Positions 25,682 through 35,390 of a stretch of DNA of 64,000 bases are shown piece by piece. Position numbers and translations under genes: made by a program. Positions within the stretch are counted from its first letter, which is position 1, and every line of letters starts with the position of its first letter. A model generated the notes under the pieces. That model searched no databases, was not told the origin of the DNA, and was given only the letters and a program-made list of their open reading frames with translations. The stretch is taken from NCBI RefSeq assembly GCF_902728265.1, contig NZ_CACVBR010000015.1, positions 1-64,000 of the forward strand, written 5' to 3'. Source of the stretch: Chryseobacterium potabilaquae. GTDB taxonomy: Bacteria > Bacteroidota > Bacteroidia > Flavobacteriales > Weeksellaceae.

Positions 25682-28600
25682 CTATTTTAAAAGCACCATT
25701 TTTTCTACTGCAGTGGCGCTACCTTTGCATTTTTCTTGATTTTGACTTTTTGCAAATATCTTAAAAATATATGTACCTTTTGCAACCGTTGAGCCAAAAT
25801 CATCTTTTCCATCCCATTCTATAGCCTGACGAGGCGTTCGGAAACCTTGGAGAAAGGGCTCAGCAATAACTGCTTGAGATATTGTTTTTACTAATTTTCC
25901 TGTTATGGTATATATCTGAACATTTACATCAAGTATATCATCACAATTATGTTCAAATTGAACATACGTTTTGTTGGTAAAAGGATTAGGCCAATTTAAT
26001 GGTCTGTTAATGATCAGATGTTGGTCTGCTTCATCCTTAACCTCAAAATTTAACGTAGCAGTTGTAGAATTATTGTTTATATCCCAAACTTTAAATGAAA
26101 GTTGATGTTGCCCGATTGCTAAATTTCTGAAAGGATAGGTTACGTTTCCTTTTTGATAATCTGCTAATGAAGGGTTTAGACATCCATTTCCTTCTCCAGA
26201 AGAATAAAAATCATTTAGAACAATTGTGTTGATAATCTGACCGTCCAAATAAGTGGTAATATCATGACCAATACCGGATCCTGTAGAATTAATACCTGTA
26301 TCATCCGTTATACAAGCAAGTAAAATAGGACTCTGGTTGGTAATACCTCCATCTGCAAAATTAGTATTGTTCATATAGAGTTTTACTTTTGGAGGTTCAT
26401 TATCATTAAGACCATTTGGATTGATATCTCCAACTTGTACTGCCTGATTATTGAATACATCCATAGATTTGTTGTCTGCATATCCTAAAATTCTACCTTG
26501 TCCTACCGCATAATTGATATCTTTAGGGACATAGAATTCTACTGTGAAAACTCCGTTTACAGCAGTTCCTGAAGCTTTTACAATAGCACTGCCTTCTTCC
26601 GTATAATTAAGTACTGTGAGATCTCCGTCATTATTTAACGTTTTTTTGTTTAATCTTTTATCAAAAATATTAATAACAACTCTTCCATTAAAACTAGTAT
26701 TGACCGTTCCATTAGGATTATTAATATGTCCGGTTACTTTAATAAAATCCAATCCTCTAATTAATCCTGGTACAGGAGTCTCTATATTATCAATGACCAA
26801 TAACCTTTGAGGTCTACTCATTTTCATTGCCGGATCACCCAGAAAGTTAACCTTCATATGGTTGGTGTTGGCTCCTTTCAGTTTTTTTGCATTTAAATGA
26901 GCATTCCCCAGTGTTTCAAAATCATCACCTACTAACTTGAATATTTCTTGGGTATACAGATTGGTAAAATCAATACCATATCCAATTCCGACCGCGCGGC
27001 TAGAAGTGATCATGGTTGCGACTCCTCCTTGTTTCAGTTTGATGAATTGTTCACCGGCTGAAAAGGTACTCGGTTCATCCCATAAGGTGAATTCACATGT
27101 AATAGTAGATACAAAAGGAAATCTGCTATATACATTCGAGAAATTATTTGAATTTTGAATTTCATCTATTGTTAACACTCTTTCTTGTGCCCATCCATTG
27201 ATTCCTCCATGTCCAAAATAGAAAAGATACAAACTATTACCAATATCATTTGAAATAGCTTGATTTACTTGGGGATACCTTTGTCCACCAGCTGTACTTT
27301 GTGCCTGGAAAGCATCAAGGTATAACTTTCTTACATTGTATTCTTTAAGTTGCGTCCCTGATTCAAAAACATTAACTAAAGAATTGTTCATAGTGGTATG
27401 GAAAGGAACAGGTGTACTGAATGTATTTTCATCATGATCGTCATCTACAACGAAATCAAGCTTCATACGCCATTCACCAAAAGGAGTGGATTGACCAGGT
27501 AAACTATTATAGTATGCCAATACTTTATCCATCATATTCATTGCTTCGGAAACATTGGCTGCGGGAATCCTACCTACAGGTAAATCAGGAAGGTTACCAA
27601 GAATACTTTGAGAGGTTTGTAGCTTTGTCATAACGATATAGTCGTCTGTGACATAAGAATTTATAAAGTCAGCAGAATTTTCACTCTCATAGCTTGAAAC
27701 AACATTAGAATTATTGGAAATCCTATTTTTGTAATCGTAAGATGCATCTCCTAATATGAATACATATTTAAGACTACCAAGAGGTGTATTGAGCTTAGTG
27801 ACAAAATCTCTTATAGCTGTAAGATCTTTACTACCACTTCCAAATTCATTGTAAATTTTTTCAGTGTCAACAATTTGTACATTATAATTGTTTTTGGTTT
27901 GATGATAATTGGCTATTCTTTGTGCTTGTCCCATCATTTCAGGAACAGTAATAATTAAATAATTTACGTTTTGTAAACCAGATAAATCTTGATTATTAAT
28001 TCTACCCACAAATTGTGGTGAAAATGCTGCATCATTTCTGAAGGCAACAAATTCATTATTAAAATTTTGATCTGCCGCAAAATATCCAAAATTGAAAGTC
28101 GCATTTCCAGTGGCTTTATTTACTCTTCCAGTGGCATTGGTGATATCAGTTACATCCCATACTTGTTCCATATTGGAAGCATTTGAAATACTGAATCCAT
28201 AGTTGGTATTACTACCACTTACTAGAGAAAAATCTCTGAAATTCATTTGAGATCCATTGAAAGAAAGATTCTCTTTATATTGTACTTCTACATAATCTAG
28301 ATAAAAAGATCCATTAGGATTCAATGAAATATTAGGATTGTATTTAAATGTAATTTGATTGCCACTTAAATTGGATATGTTGCCAAAATATTTGGCGGGA
28401 TAAAAATCATAAATAATATTTTGACCATTAGCCGGAATAGGTATAGTGGACAGATTCTGATTGTTAATCGTAAAACTTAGCGTATTCTGTTGTGAAGTAT
28501 AGCCTATAGCTTGTGTTCTGTATTTTATGATATCTGTTCCTTGAATGGGAGACCTCGTATTGAAGGTAACTGTTTTCTCGGTAGTAAAGGGGCTATCTTC

Positions 28601-29590
28601 TACCCATATTCTTCCCGTCTTCATTAAGTTTTTTTGATCATTGTTGATGACTTGGTAATCATCATATCGGGTGATTAATGGGGTAGATGGTAAATCTACA
28701 TTCATGGGTTGTACTCTTTTTCCCGCTCCTTTATCAAAATTTATAAAATAGTAGGAATAATCATCATAGATATTTTTCAAATTATTACTATTATCTCCAC
28801 GAGTTTCAATTCTTTTGAATCCATTTCCATTGGAAAGGTCATATAAATTATATCCATTGGGTCCTTGAGCATAAAATAAAGCATAATCATTATCATTCCA
28901 TACTCCATCATCTTCACCTATAACTTGGATGGAATTTTCCTGTAAGGCACTATATTTTGCATCTTGATTATTTTCAGAAAGCATCAGGCCTCCATTTCCA
29001 TAAATTCTGAAATTTTTTGGATTTACAGATGATGGATTGATTCCATTATCCTTTAAAAACTGTGTTGTTATTTTAAAAATACCGGATTTATCAACTTTGA
29101 TTTTATAGAAAGTACCACTTGATAAAGGATTATTAGTTGTACCTACTTTAGCGGCCATTCGAGCACTATTATTAGAAACTGATGTTTCGGAAATTTCAAA
29201 TGAGGAAAGACGTTGGGCTTTACCTTTTACATTTTTAAATAAAGATACCATAATGCTTGCATATCTTTCACCGTTAATGTAATAGTAAGTAACGTTGGTT
29301 ACATCATTTTCTTGTAGCAGACCATTATCCAGTTCAAAAAGGTCTTTGTTGGAAATACTTTCCCATACAGGATTGGATATTTTTAATTGCTTTTCTCCAA
29401 TTTTTTGTTGGACTGTGATAAAAATGTTATTTTGACCGTAGGAAAATCCTTCATTTTTGAAATTAGGAAGATTTAATTTGGTACTGCCAAAGTCCTGAAT
29501 TTTGGATCCATTCCACTCAACGGTGATACGTTGTGCCCAAATGGTTGATACGAAGATTGTTAGAAATAGAAGCGTTATTTTTCGTTTCAT
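25682..29590 (-). CDS. porU: Type IX secretion system sortase PorU
   Basis: A 1302-residue C25 (gingipain-type) cysteine peptidase that removes the C-terminal signal of T9SS cargo and joins the protein to the cell surface. The signal peptide (MKRKITLLFLTIFVSTIWAQ) fixes the start at 29590; an in-frame extension to 29680 is unlikely to be translated. The catalytic His is in FYFGHGGINGW near residue 794 and the catalytic Cys in TITCEF near 832. The protein ends with a T9SS-type C-terminal domain (WPNPFTNKTYVQFEH... to the last strand VEKMVLLK). porV follows and gldJ is divergent. Confidence 0.95.
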   Translation of the reverse strand: MKRKITLLFLTIFVSTIWAQRITVEWNGSKIQDFGSTKLNLPNFKNEGFSYGQNNIFITVQQKIGEKQLKISNPVWESISNKDLFELDNGLLQENDVTNVTYYYINGERYASIMVSLFKNVKGKAQRLSSFEISETSVSNNSARMAAKVGTTNNPLSSGTFYKIKVDKSGIFKITTQFLKDNGINPSSVNPKNFRIYGNGGLMLSENNQDAKYSALQENSIQVIGEDDGVWNDNDYALFYAQGPNGYNLYDLSNGNGFKRIETRGDNSNNLKNIYDDYSYYFINFDKGAGKRVQPMNVDLPSTPLITRYDDYQVINNDQKNLMKTGRIWVEDSPFTTEKTVTFNTRSPIQGTDIIKYRTQAIGYTSQQNTLSFTINNQNLSTIPIPANGQNIIYDFYPAKYFGNISNLSGNQITFKYNPNISLNPNGSFYLDYVEVQYKENLSFNGSQMNFRDFSLVSGSNTNYGFSISNASNMEQVWDVTDITNATGRVNKATGNATFNFGYFAADQNFNNEFVAFRNDAAFSPQFVGRINNQDLSGLQNVNYLIITVPEMMGQAQRIANYHQTKNNYNVQIVDTEKIYNEFGSGSKDLTAIRDFVTKLNTPLGSLKYVFILGDASYDYKNRISNNSNVVSSYESENSADFINSYVTDDYIVMTKLQTSQSILGNLPDLPVGRIPAANVSEAMNMMDKVLAYYNSLPGQSTPFGEWRMKLDFVVDDDHDENTFSTPVPFHTTMNNSLVNVFESGTQLKEYNVRKLYLDAFQAQSTAGGQRYPQVNQAISNDIGNSLYLFYFGHGGINGWAQERVLTIDEIQNSNNFSNVYSRFPFVSTITCEFTLWDEPSTFSAGEQFIKLKQGGVATMITSSRAVGIGYGIDFTNLYTQEIFKLVGDDFETLGNAHLNAKKLKGANTNHMKVNFLGDPAMKMSRPQRLLVIDNIETPVPGLIRGLDFIKVTGHINNPNGTVNTSFNGRVVINIFDKRLNKKTLNNDGDLTVLNYTEEGSAIVKASGTAVNGVFTVEFYVPKDINYAVGQGRILGYADNKSMDVFNNQAVQVGDINPNGLNDNEPPKVKLYMNNTNFADGGITNQSPILLACITDDTGINSTGSGIGHDITTYLDGQIINTIVLNDFYSSGEGNGCLNPSLADYQKGNVTYPFRNLAIGQHQLSFKVWDINNNSTTATLNFEVKDEADQHLIINRPLNWPNPFTNKTYVQFEHNCDDILDVNVQIYTITGKLVKTISQAVIAEPFLQGFRTPRQAIEWDGKDDFGSTVAKGTYIFKIFAKSQNQEKCKGSATAVEKMVLLK

Positions 29591-29706
29591 ATTTAATATT
29601 GAAATTTCTGAATTACAAAATAAATGAAAATTTATAATTAAATTGTGATACAATAAAATTAATTTGTTACCGTTTTTCAAAAAAAATCAAATCTTTATTT
29701 GATTTA

Positions 29707-29735
29707 TTGAATAATTTATTTTTCTTTGTACTTTG
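29707..29735 (+). promoter_or_regulatory. Promoter of gldJ
   Basis: TTG at 29707-29709, a 19-base spacer and TACTTTG at 29729-29735 resemble the Bacteroidota promoter, with one base missing in the -7 box. An in-frame TTG inside this box should not be taken as the gldJ start. Confidence 0.45.
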
Positions 29736-29753
29736 AAAATATTTATATCGACT

Positions 29754-31355
29754 ATGAAAAAACTAAAGTTGTTTTCATTAATAGCATTAAGTTCTACACT
29801 TGCATTAACCAGCTGTGGAGGGTCAGGTACCAGAAAAGGAGGTGGTACTAAAAAATTTGTCAGTAAGACAGGTTGGAAACCAAACGAAAAACAAGGTTGG
29901 TTTTTTGCAGGAAAGCAACAAAAGCAGAAAGGTTGGCCGGGGATGGTATATGTAGAAGGTGGGACTTTTACAATGGGATTAGTGAAAGATGATGTAATGC
30001 ACGATTGGAATAACTCTCCTCGCAGAATGCAGGTAAGTTCTTTCTTTATCGGTGAAACTGAGATTACTAATTATGAATACCGTGAATACCTGACATGGTT
30101 GAAATATGTATTTCCTCCAAGTGATCCTAGTTTTAGAGAAATCTATAACGGTGCATTACCAGATACCTTATTATGGGATAACAAGCTATCTAGAAACGAT
30201 TATAATGAAACGTATTTCCGGTCTCCTGAATTTGACTACTATCCTGTAGTTGGGGTTTCATGGACACAAGCTAATAGATATTGCGAATGGTTAACTGACA
30301 GAGCTAATGAAAAGGCTTTGATGCAATCAGGAGTTATCGCAAAGGATCTATATATGAATGAATCAAATAATCAAGGAGGTACAGCCTTCAATATGGATAA
30401 ATTCAAATCTAACGATCCGGAGATACAAGGATATATTAACGAAAAAAGAATGCAGCAAAAAATTGGTATGAAAACAACCAATCAAAGACTTCTTGCTGCA
30501 AACAGAGCGCCTAATGCTGCTATGGTTCAGAAATTTCGACTTCCTACTGAAGTAGAATGGGAATATGCGGCTTTAGGAATGGCGAAAAATAGAGAGTATA
30601 ACCAATATTTAGGTAAAAAGCCTGAAATTGAAAGATTAAGAGGTACTAAAGGAAGAGATAAAGGAATGTTCCTTGAAAACTTCAAAATGGGAAGAGGAGA
30701 TTATTCCGGGCTTCCAGGTTGGAAGAATGATGGTTCTGCAAGAACTTCAGATGTAAGAGACTATCCATCTAACGATTTAGGAATCTATGGAATGTATGGA
30801 AATGTTGCAGAATGGACAGCAGATGTGTACAGACCTATCATTGATGAAGACTTTAGTGATTTCAATTATTATAGAGGGAATATGCCTCAGGCTATTGTGA
30901 AAAATGGAGATGGTACCTATAAAATGATTGATGATAGTAACATTAAGTATGATACTTTGGCTGATGGAAGATTGGTATACAAGAACTTACCTGGTCAATT
31001 TGAAAGAGAGACTATAGCAGATTATAGAAACTATAGAGATGGAGATAGACAATCTTCATTGGATAGCTATAGAGGTTCAGACTCTGCAGCGGCTTACAAT
31101 ATGTATAACTCTCCACAAACTCGGTTTATCGTAGATGCAGGAGGTAGAGTAGTTTTACAAAAAGACTCTAAAGAAAGAACATCTTCAATTACTAATGAAA
31201 TTAGAGTTGTTAAAGGAGGTTCTTGGCAAGATACGGCTTATTGGTTAGATCCGGGACAAAGAAGATATAAAGGTCAAGGAAAAGCTGCTGGATGGATTGG
31301 GTTCCGTGTGGCGCAAGATGCTAGAGCAAACGATAAAAATAGAACAAGAAGATAA
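29754..31355 (+). CDS. gldJ: Gliding motility lipoprotein GldJ
   Basis: A 533-residue lipoprotein of the FGE-sulfatase fold, related to PorK/GldK. The signal MKKLKLFSLIALSSTLALTSC gives a lipobox LTSC. The FGE core shows VEGGTFTMGL, SSFFIGETEITNYEYREYL, FRLPTEVEWEYAA, IYGMYGNVAEWTADV and VVKGGSWQDTAYWLDP. The formylglycine-generating cysteines are not apparent, consistent with a structural role. GldJ stabilises the GldK/GldN T9SS ring and is required for gliding in Flavobacterium. It is divergent from porU and just upstream of murF, the order known from Flavobacterium johnsoniae. Confidence 0.95.
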   Translation: MKKLKLFSLIALSSTLALTSCGGSGTRKGGGTKKFVSKTGWKPNEKQGWFFAGKQQKQKGWPGMVYVEGGTFTMGLVKDDVMHDWNNSPRRMQVSSFFIGETEITNYEYREYLTWLKYVFPPSDPSFREIYNGALPDTLLWDNKLSRNDYNETYFRSPEFDYYPVVGVSWTQANRYCEWLTDRANEKALMQSGVIAKDLYMNESNNQGGTAFNMDKFKSNDPEIQGYINEKRMQQKIGMKTTNQRLLAANRAPNAAMVQKFRLPTEVEWEYAALGMAKNREYNQYLGKKPEIERLRGTKGRDKGMFLENFKMGRGDYSGLPGWKNDGSARTSDVRDYPSNDLGIYGMYGNVAEWTADVYRPIIDEDFSDFNYYRGNMPQAIVKNGDGTYKMIDDSNIKYDTLADGRLVYKNLPGQFERETIADYRNYRDGDRQSSLDSYRGSDSAAAYNMYNSPQTRFIVDAGGRVVLQKDSKERTSSITNEIRVVKGGSWQDTAYWLDPGQRRYKGQGKAAGWIGFRVAQDARANDKNRTRR

Positions 31356-31375
31356 TATTTCTCAAAAATATTTAT

Positions 31376-31407
31376 AAAAAACCTTCCAAAATTTTGGAAG
31401 GTTTTTT
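31376..31407 (+). terminator. Intrinsic terminator between gldJ and murF
   Basis: AAAACCTTCCAAAATTTTGGAAGGTTTT is a perfect palindrome followed by Ts, 20 bases after the gldJ stop (its longest run is quoted in two halves: AAAACCTTCC and GGAAGGTTTT). It ends just before murF begins. Confidence 0.85.
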
Positions 31408-31418
31408 ATTTTTGAATT

Positions 31419-32690
31419 ATGAATATAGAACAATTTTATCCATTATTTTTACAATCAAATAAGGTAACTATTGATAGTCGAAAAATAGAAAAAAATGATA
31501 TCTTTTTTGCTTTTTCTGGCGATAATTTTAATGCGGCTACATTAGCTGAAAAAGCCATTAATGAGGGGGCTTTGGCTGTGATAGTGGAACAGCAAATTTT
31601 TGAAAATAATGATAAGAATATATTCTACGTTCAGTCTACATTAACTTTTCTCCAGGAGCTCGCTATTTATCATAGAAAACAAATCAATATTCCTATAATT
31701 GGACTCACAGGAAGTAATGGAAAGACGACGACAAAAGAACTTATCCATGTTGTCCTTTCAAAAAAATTCAATGTACAATACACTTTGGGAAACCTCAATA
31801 ACCATATTGGAGTTCCTTTAACTATATTATCGATTAAGAAGGAGCATGAGATGGCAGTTATTGAAATGGGAGCCAATCATCAAAAGGAAATTGAATTTCT
31901 GTGTACTATTTCTCAACCAGATATTGGATATATTACCAATTTTGGAAAAGCGCATTTAGAAGGTTTTGGAGGCTTTGAAGGAGTTATTAAAGGAAAATCT
32001 GAATTGTATGATTATTTAAAACAGCACCATAAAACTATTCTTGTCAACGAGAACGATGCGATTCAGGTAGAGAAAATTCAAGATTATTCACCTGTTATTT
32101 CCTTTGGTAAGGAATCTTCGGATTATCAATTTATACCTTTCACAAAAGAACATTTTGTAGGGATATTATATGACAATACTAACGTTTTATCAAAACTTAC
32201 AGGAGAATATAATTTCACCAATCTTTGTGCTGCAGTGAGTCTGGGACTATACTTCAATATTGATTTTGAAAAAATAAAACAGGCGATTGAAGAGTATACT
32301 CCGACTAATATGCGTTCACAAATTGTTCAAAAAGAAGACAAAATACTCGTTTTGGATACATATAATGCTAATCCTAGCTCAATGGCGGCTTCCTTGAAAA
32401 ATTTTATTACTTTTAACGGAAGCAAGACGATCATAATTGGAGATATGCTGGAGCTAGGGGAGGAGAGTATGAAGGAGCACCAAAATATTTTAAAAATGGC
32501 CCAAGATCTGGGATTTAATGAAATAATTACGGTAGGTCAACATTTCAAAAAAGTTAACCTATTGAAAGGGGCTTTTGAAAACACAGGCGAATTAATAGAA
32601 TATTTAAAACTGAATAAAATTCAATCTGAAAATATCCTACTTAAGGCTTCAAGGGGTGTTTCTTTGGAAAAATTAATAGATTTTATCTAG
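31419..32690 (+). CDS. murF: UDP-N-acetylmuramoyl-tripeptide--D-alanyl-D-alanine ligase
   Basis: A 423-residue cytosolic Mur ligase that adds D-Ala-D-Ala to the peptidoglycan precursor. Features are the N-terminal uridine-binding domain, the P-loop GLTGSNGKTTTKELI around residues 94-108, the central VIEMGANHQKEIEFLC, IGYITNFGKAHLEGFG, and LVLDTYNANPSSMAASL in the C-terminal half. Length is slightly shorter than E. coli MurF (452) but all motifs are present. It overlaps the convergent Nudix gene by four bases. Confidence 0.96.
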   Translation: MNIEQFYPLFLQSNKVTIDSRKIEKNDIFFAFSGDNFNAATLAEKAINEGALAVIVEQQIFENNDKNIFYVQSTLTFLQELAIYHRKQINIPIIGLTGSNGKTTTKELIHVVLSKKFNVQYTLGNLNNHIGVPLTILSIKKEHEMAVIEMGANHQKEIEFLCTISQPDIGYITNFGKAHLEGFGGFEGVIKGKSELYDYLKQHHKTILVNENDAIQVEKIQDYSPVISFGKESSDYQFIPFTKEHFVGILYDNTNVLSKLTGEYNFTNLCAAVSLGLYFNIDFEKIKQAIEEYTPTNMRSQIVQKEDKILVLDTYNANPSSMAASLKNFITFNGSKTIIIGDMLELGEESMKEHQNILKMAQDLGFNEIITVGQHFKKVNLLKGAFENTGELIEYLKLNKIQSENILLKASRGVSLEKLIDFI

Positions 32691-33295
32691 TTTTTTGTAT
32701 TCCAAAAATCATTTATAATGAGTTTAATATTTTTGAAGGTGCTTGGGAAAACTTCATTTTCAATTTGATGTTTATTTTTCCAAGCTACTTCAGTAATGCC
32801 TTCTTCTATTTGTGGTTTAGAGGTGTCTTTTCCATTGAAATTCATCTCAAACCAATAAGTGCATTTTAATATCTTTTCTCCATTCCTTTCCACATAAATG
32901 TGATAGGTGGTATTAATAAATGTAAGTAATTCAACATTTTTAAGCCCTGTTTCCTCTTCTATTTCTCTAATAGCGGACTCTTCACGAGATTCATTCTTTT
33001 CCATTTTTCCTTTAGGAAGATCCCATTTACCTAGCCTTTTGATGAAAAGAATATCTTTATTTTCATTATTGACGATACCGCCAGCTGCTTCTATAATTTT
33101 GAAAAGCTTTTGAAATTCTGTCCATATTTCATCAATATTTTCGCCAAATACATTTAATTCCTTCACAGATGTATTTTCTAGAAGGTCTATGGCCATTTCT
33201 AAAGTTGTGAAATTTTCATAGCTAAGCTGTTTTTCTAGTTTTTCAGGCTGCTTAGATAGTAATAATTTTTTTTCGTTCACAAAAACTTTATACAT
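32687..33295 (-). CDS. Nudix hydrolase
   Basis: A 202-residue protein with a divergent N-terminal segment (about 65 residues) and a Nudix domain. The Nudix box runs G-K-M-E-K-N-E-S-R-E-E-S-A-I-R-E-I-E-E-E-T-G from about residue 95, with the REIEEETG core intact for metal binding. Upstream FIKRLGKWDLPKGK is also typical. Family members hydrolyse nucleoside diphosphates linked to another moiety; the substrate is not identifiable. It is convergent with murF and divergent from the SRPBCC-like gene. Confidence 0.9.
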   Translation of the reverse strand: MYKVFVNEKKLLLSKQPEKLEKQLSYENFTTLEMAIDLLENTSVKELNVFGENIDEIWTEFQKLFKIIEAAGGIVNNENKDILFIKRLGKWDLPKGKMEKNESREESAIREIEEETGLKNVELLTFINTTYHIYVERNGEKILKCTYWFEMNFNGKDTSKPQIEEGITEVAWKNKHQIENEVFPSTFKNIKLIINDFWNTKN

Positions 33296-33331
33296 TTGTA
33301 AGAATTAAGAATTTAAATACAAAAATAAAAA

Positions 33332-33721
33332 ATGAATTTAGAAGGACGAAAGATTATTGTCAATAAATCATCCAAAGAACTAACCGAGTTATTGAAATCT
33401 CCTGAAAATTATAAAGATTTTATGCCGGATGGTCTCCAAAAATTTGAAATAAGAGACAATGGGTTTAAATTTGGATTGCAAGGAATGCCAGAGATCGCTT
33501 TAAAAATAGATGAAGTAAATGATCAAAAAGCTATTTTAAAGTCAGCAAGTTCTAGTTTAGATTTTTCTCTAACAGCAACATTGAATCCAATTAATGAAAA
33601 TCAAACGGAAGTGCAGATGCTTTTTGAAGGTAAGTTTAATCCTTTTATCAAAATGATGGTAGAAAAGCCTTTACAAAACTTCATCAATACATTGACAGAT
33701 AAGATAGAAGCTTACAAATAA
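33332..33721 (+). CDS. SRPBCC-like ligand-binding domain protein
   Basis: A 129-residue single-domain protein with the strand-helix arrangement of the START/polyketide-cyclase-like (SRPBCC) fold: an initial strand LEGRKIIVNKSSKELTELL, a helix PENYKDFMP, antiparallel strands, and a C-terminal amphipathic helix PLQNFINTLTDKIEAYK. There is no signal peptide or catalytic motif. The function is unknown. Its stop codon merges with a bidirectional terminator shared with anmK. Confidence 0.65.
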   Translation: MNLEGRKIIVNKSSKELTELLKSPENYKDFMPDGLQKFEIRDNGFKFGLQGMPEIALKIDEVNDQKAILKSASSSLDFSLTATLNPINENQTEVQMLFEGKFNPFIKMMVEKPLQNFINTLTDKIEAYK

Positions 33722-33747
33722 AACCTTCAATATTGAAGGTTTTTTTT
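33721..33747. terminator. Bidirectional terminator between SRPBCC-like gene and anmK
   Basis: AAACCTTCAATATTGAAGGTTT is a perfect inverted repeat (halves AAACCTTCAA and TTGAAGGTTT) followed by Ts on the plus strand and preceded by As, so it can end both convergent transcripts. Confidence 0.75.
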
Positions 33748-34789
33748 ATGCTATAATTCCAGAACTGTGGTCTCGTGCACTGCCCGTCGCAGATGCTAGG
33801 ACGTTGATCTCTTGATTAAAACGTAAAATACCCATAAAAGCAAATATCAAGGCTTCTTTATAGTCTATAATCTGACTTTCGGGGATGACAATTTCTCCTG
33901 TTGTTTTACTCTTTATTTTTTCAATAAGATATTGATTATAGGTTCCTCCTCCTGTAAAAAGAATGTTTTTTAATGTATATTGATTGATAACATTTGAAAT
34001 CTGTTGGGCAATATGTTCTGTAAAAGTTGCTAGTATATCAAGCGTTGCAAAGCTATTAAATAAAGGAAATATGTTTTTATGGCACCATTCAACTCCTAAT
34101 GATTTCGGATGACTTTTGTTATAGAAATCTAATGAATTGAGGGTGTGTAATAATTCATTATTTATTTTACCTTCCTTTGCCAGATCTCCATTTTTATCAA
34201 AGTCTTTATTGAACTTTTGTGCTAATTTATTTAAAACAATATTGACAGGAACAATATCAAAAGCGATACGTTCATTATTTACTTTTAGAGAAATATTAGA
34301 AAAGCCCCCTAGATTAAGACATGCATCGTATTCTGAAAAAAGGAGTTCATCACCTATTGGAACCAGTGGAGCACCATTTCCTCCCATTAAAACATCCTGA
34401 GTACGGAAATCATAAATGGTGGGCAGATTGGTTGCAATTTTGATGGCTCTTCCGTCTCCAATTTGTAGGGTGAATTTTTTGTGAGGTTGATGGAAGATAG
34501 TGTGGCCATGAGAGGAAATAAGACTGATATCTTTTATATCATATTGATGAATAAAATTATCTACTAATTTTCCTAAATAAAAACCATATTCTGAGTTTAA
34601 TTCTAATAACTGTTCTGTATTAGCATATATAGCATTTTTGAGCTTATCTTCCCACTCTTTAGGATAGGAAATGGTTTCAGCTTTTATGATTTGAAAACTC
34701 CATTGGTCTTTTCTCTGGAACTTTGCTAAACAGATATCCAATCCGTCTAAGCTTGTTCCAGACATAAGTCCGATAGCATGTATGGTCAT
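33746..34789 (-). CDS. anmK: Anhydro-N-acetylmuramic acid kinase
   Basis: A 347-residue sugar kinase that phosphorylates and opens 1,6-anhydroMurNAc during cell-wall recycling. The phosphate loop GLMSGTSLDGLD lies near residues 7-18, followed by ISSHGHTIFHQP, IYDFRTQDVLMGGNGAPLVP, LNLGGFSNIS and the C-terminal LFTGGGTYNQYLIE, all characteristic. It is the last gene of a minus-strand operon with an outer-membrane protein and lptC, five bases downstream of lptC. Confidence 0.95.
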   Translation of the reverse strand: MTIHAIGLMSGTSLDGLDICLAKFQRKDQWSFQIIKAETISYPKEWEDKLKNAIYANTEQLLELNSEYGFYLGKLVDNFIHQYDIKDISLISSHGHTIFHQPHKKFTLQIGDGRAIKIATNLPTIYDFRTQDVLMGGNGAPLVPIGDELLFSEYDACLNLGGFSNISLKVNNERIAFDIVPVNIVLNKLAQKFNKDFDKNGDLAKEGKINNELLHTLNSLDFYNKSHPKSLGVEWCHKNIFPLFNSFATLDILATFTEHIAQQISNVINQYTLKNILFTGGGTYNQYLIEKIKSKTTGEIVIPESQIIDYKEALIFAFMGILRFNQEINVLASATGSARDHSSGIIA

Positions 34790-34794
34790 ATTTT

Positions 34795-35388
34795 TTATTG
34801 TTTAGACTGAGAAATTTTTGCAGTACTAAAATCTCCTGTATTTTTATAAAAAGTATATTCGGAAAAATCATCCTTAGCGGTCATTCCGTTCGCTCCAATA
34901 AGAGTGGAGCCATCTTCCATTGTTACATACACTGTATCTCGTGTATATATACGCTTTTTTTTCTGATCCCAATAAATACTTTGCATAGCAAATCTTTGGC
35001 CTTCATTGGTGGTAATTCTTACATCACCTTTTGCCTCATAGAATTTCTTATATTCAAAAATTCGGGCATATTTTGCACTTAGTTTTCCGGGAATTTTAGG
35101 TTTTTTCTTATCAAAGAATTCTATATTAATTCCTTTTCTAGCTACAATGTAAGGACTATCTATTAATTCGTATTTTTCAATGATACGAGCTTTGGCTCTT
35201 AGGGTAACAAATCCTGAGTCTCTTTGAATAATATTAGCATTATTGATAATTTGTGAAGGAAAATTTTTACTTTGGTTCTTTCCTGCTTTTGTAAGATCTT
35301 CTTCACAGGCTGTAAACATAAAAAATATAGCACAACTAAAAAGGTATGCTATATTTTTTTTTAATGGTATGTTTTTGAACAAGATCAT
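34795..35388 (-). CDS. lptC: LPS export protein LptC
   Basis: A 197-residue lipoprotein with a signal segment ending in the lipobox FTAC (Cys27) and a beta-jellyroll-type periplasmic part. The sequence NIIQRDSGFVTLRAKARIIEKYE and AKGDVRITTNEGQRF are typical of LptC/OstA-like domains that pass LPS from the LptBFG transporter to LptA. E. coli LptC is anchored by a transmembrane helix; a lipoprotein form is common in Bacteroidota. It lies between an outer-membrane protein gene (two bases upstream) and anmK. Confidence 0.85.
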   Translation of the reverse strand: MILFKNIPLKKNIAYLFSCAIFFMFTACEEDLTKAGKNQSKNFPSQIINNANIIQRDSGFVTLRAKARIIEKYELIDSPYIVARKGINIEFFDKKKPKIPGKLSAKYARIFEYKKFYEAKGDVRITTNEGQRFAMQSIYWDQKKKRIYTRDTVYVTMEDGSTLIGANGMTAKDDFSEYTFYKNTGDFSTAKISQSKQ

Positions 35389-35390
35389 TT

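Noticed and set aside
29591..29680. Thirty-codon upstream extension of PorU
   Set aside because: The signal peptide begins at the ATG at 29590; the extension has no coding character.
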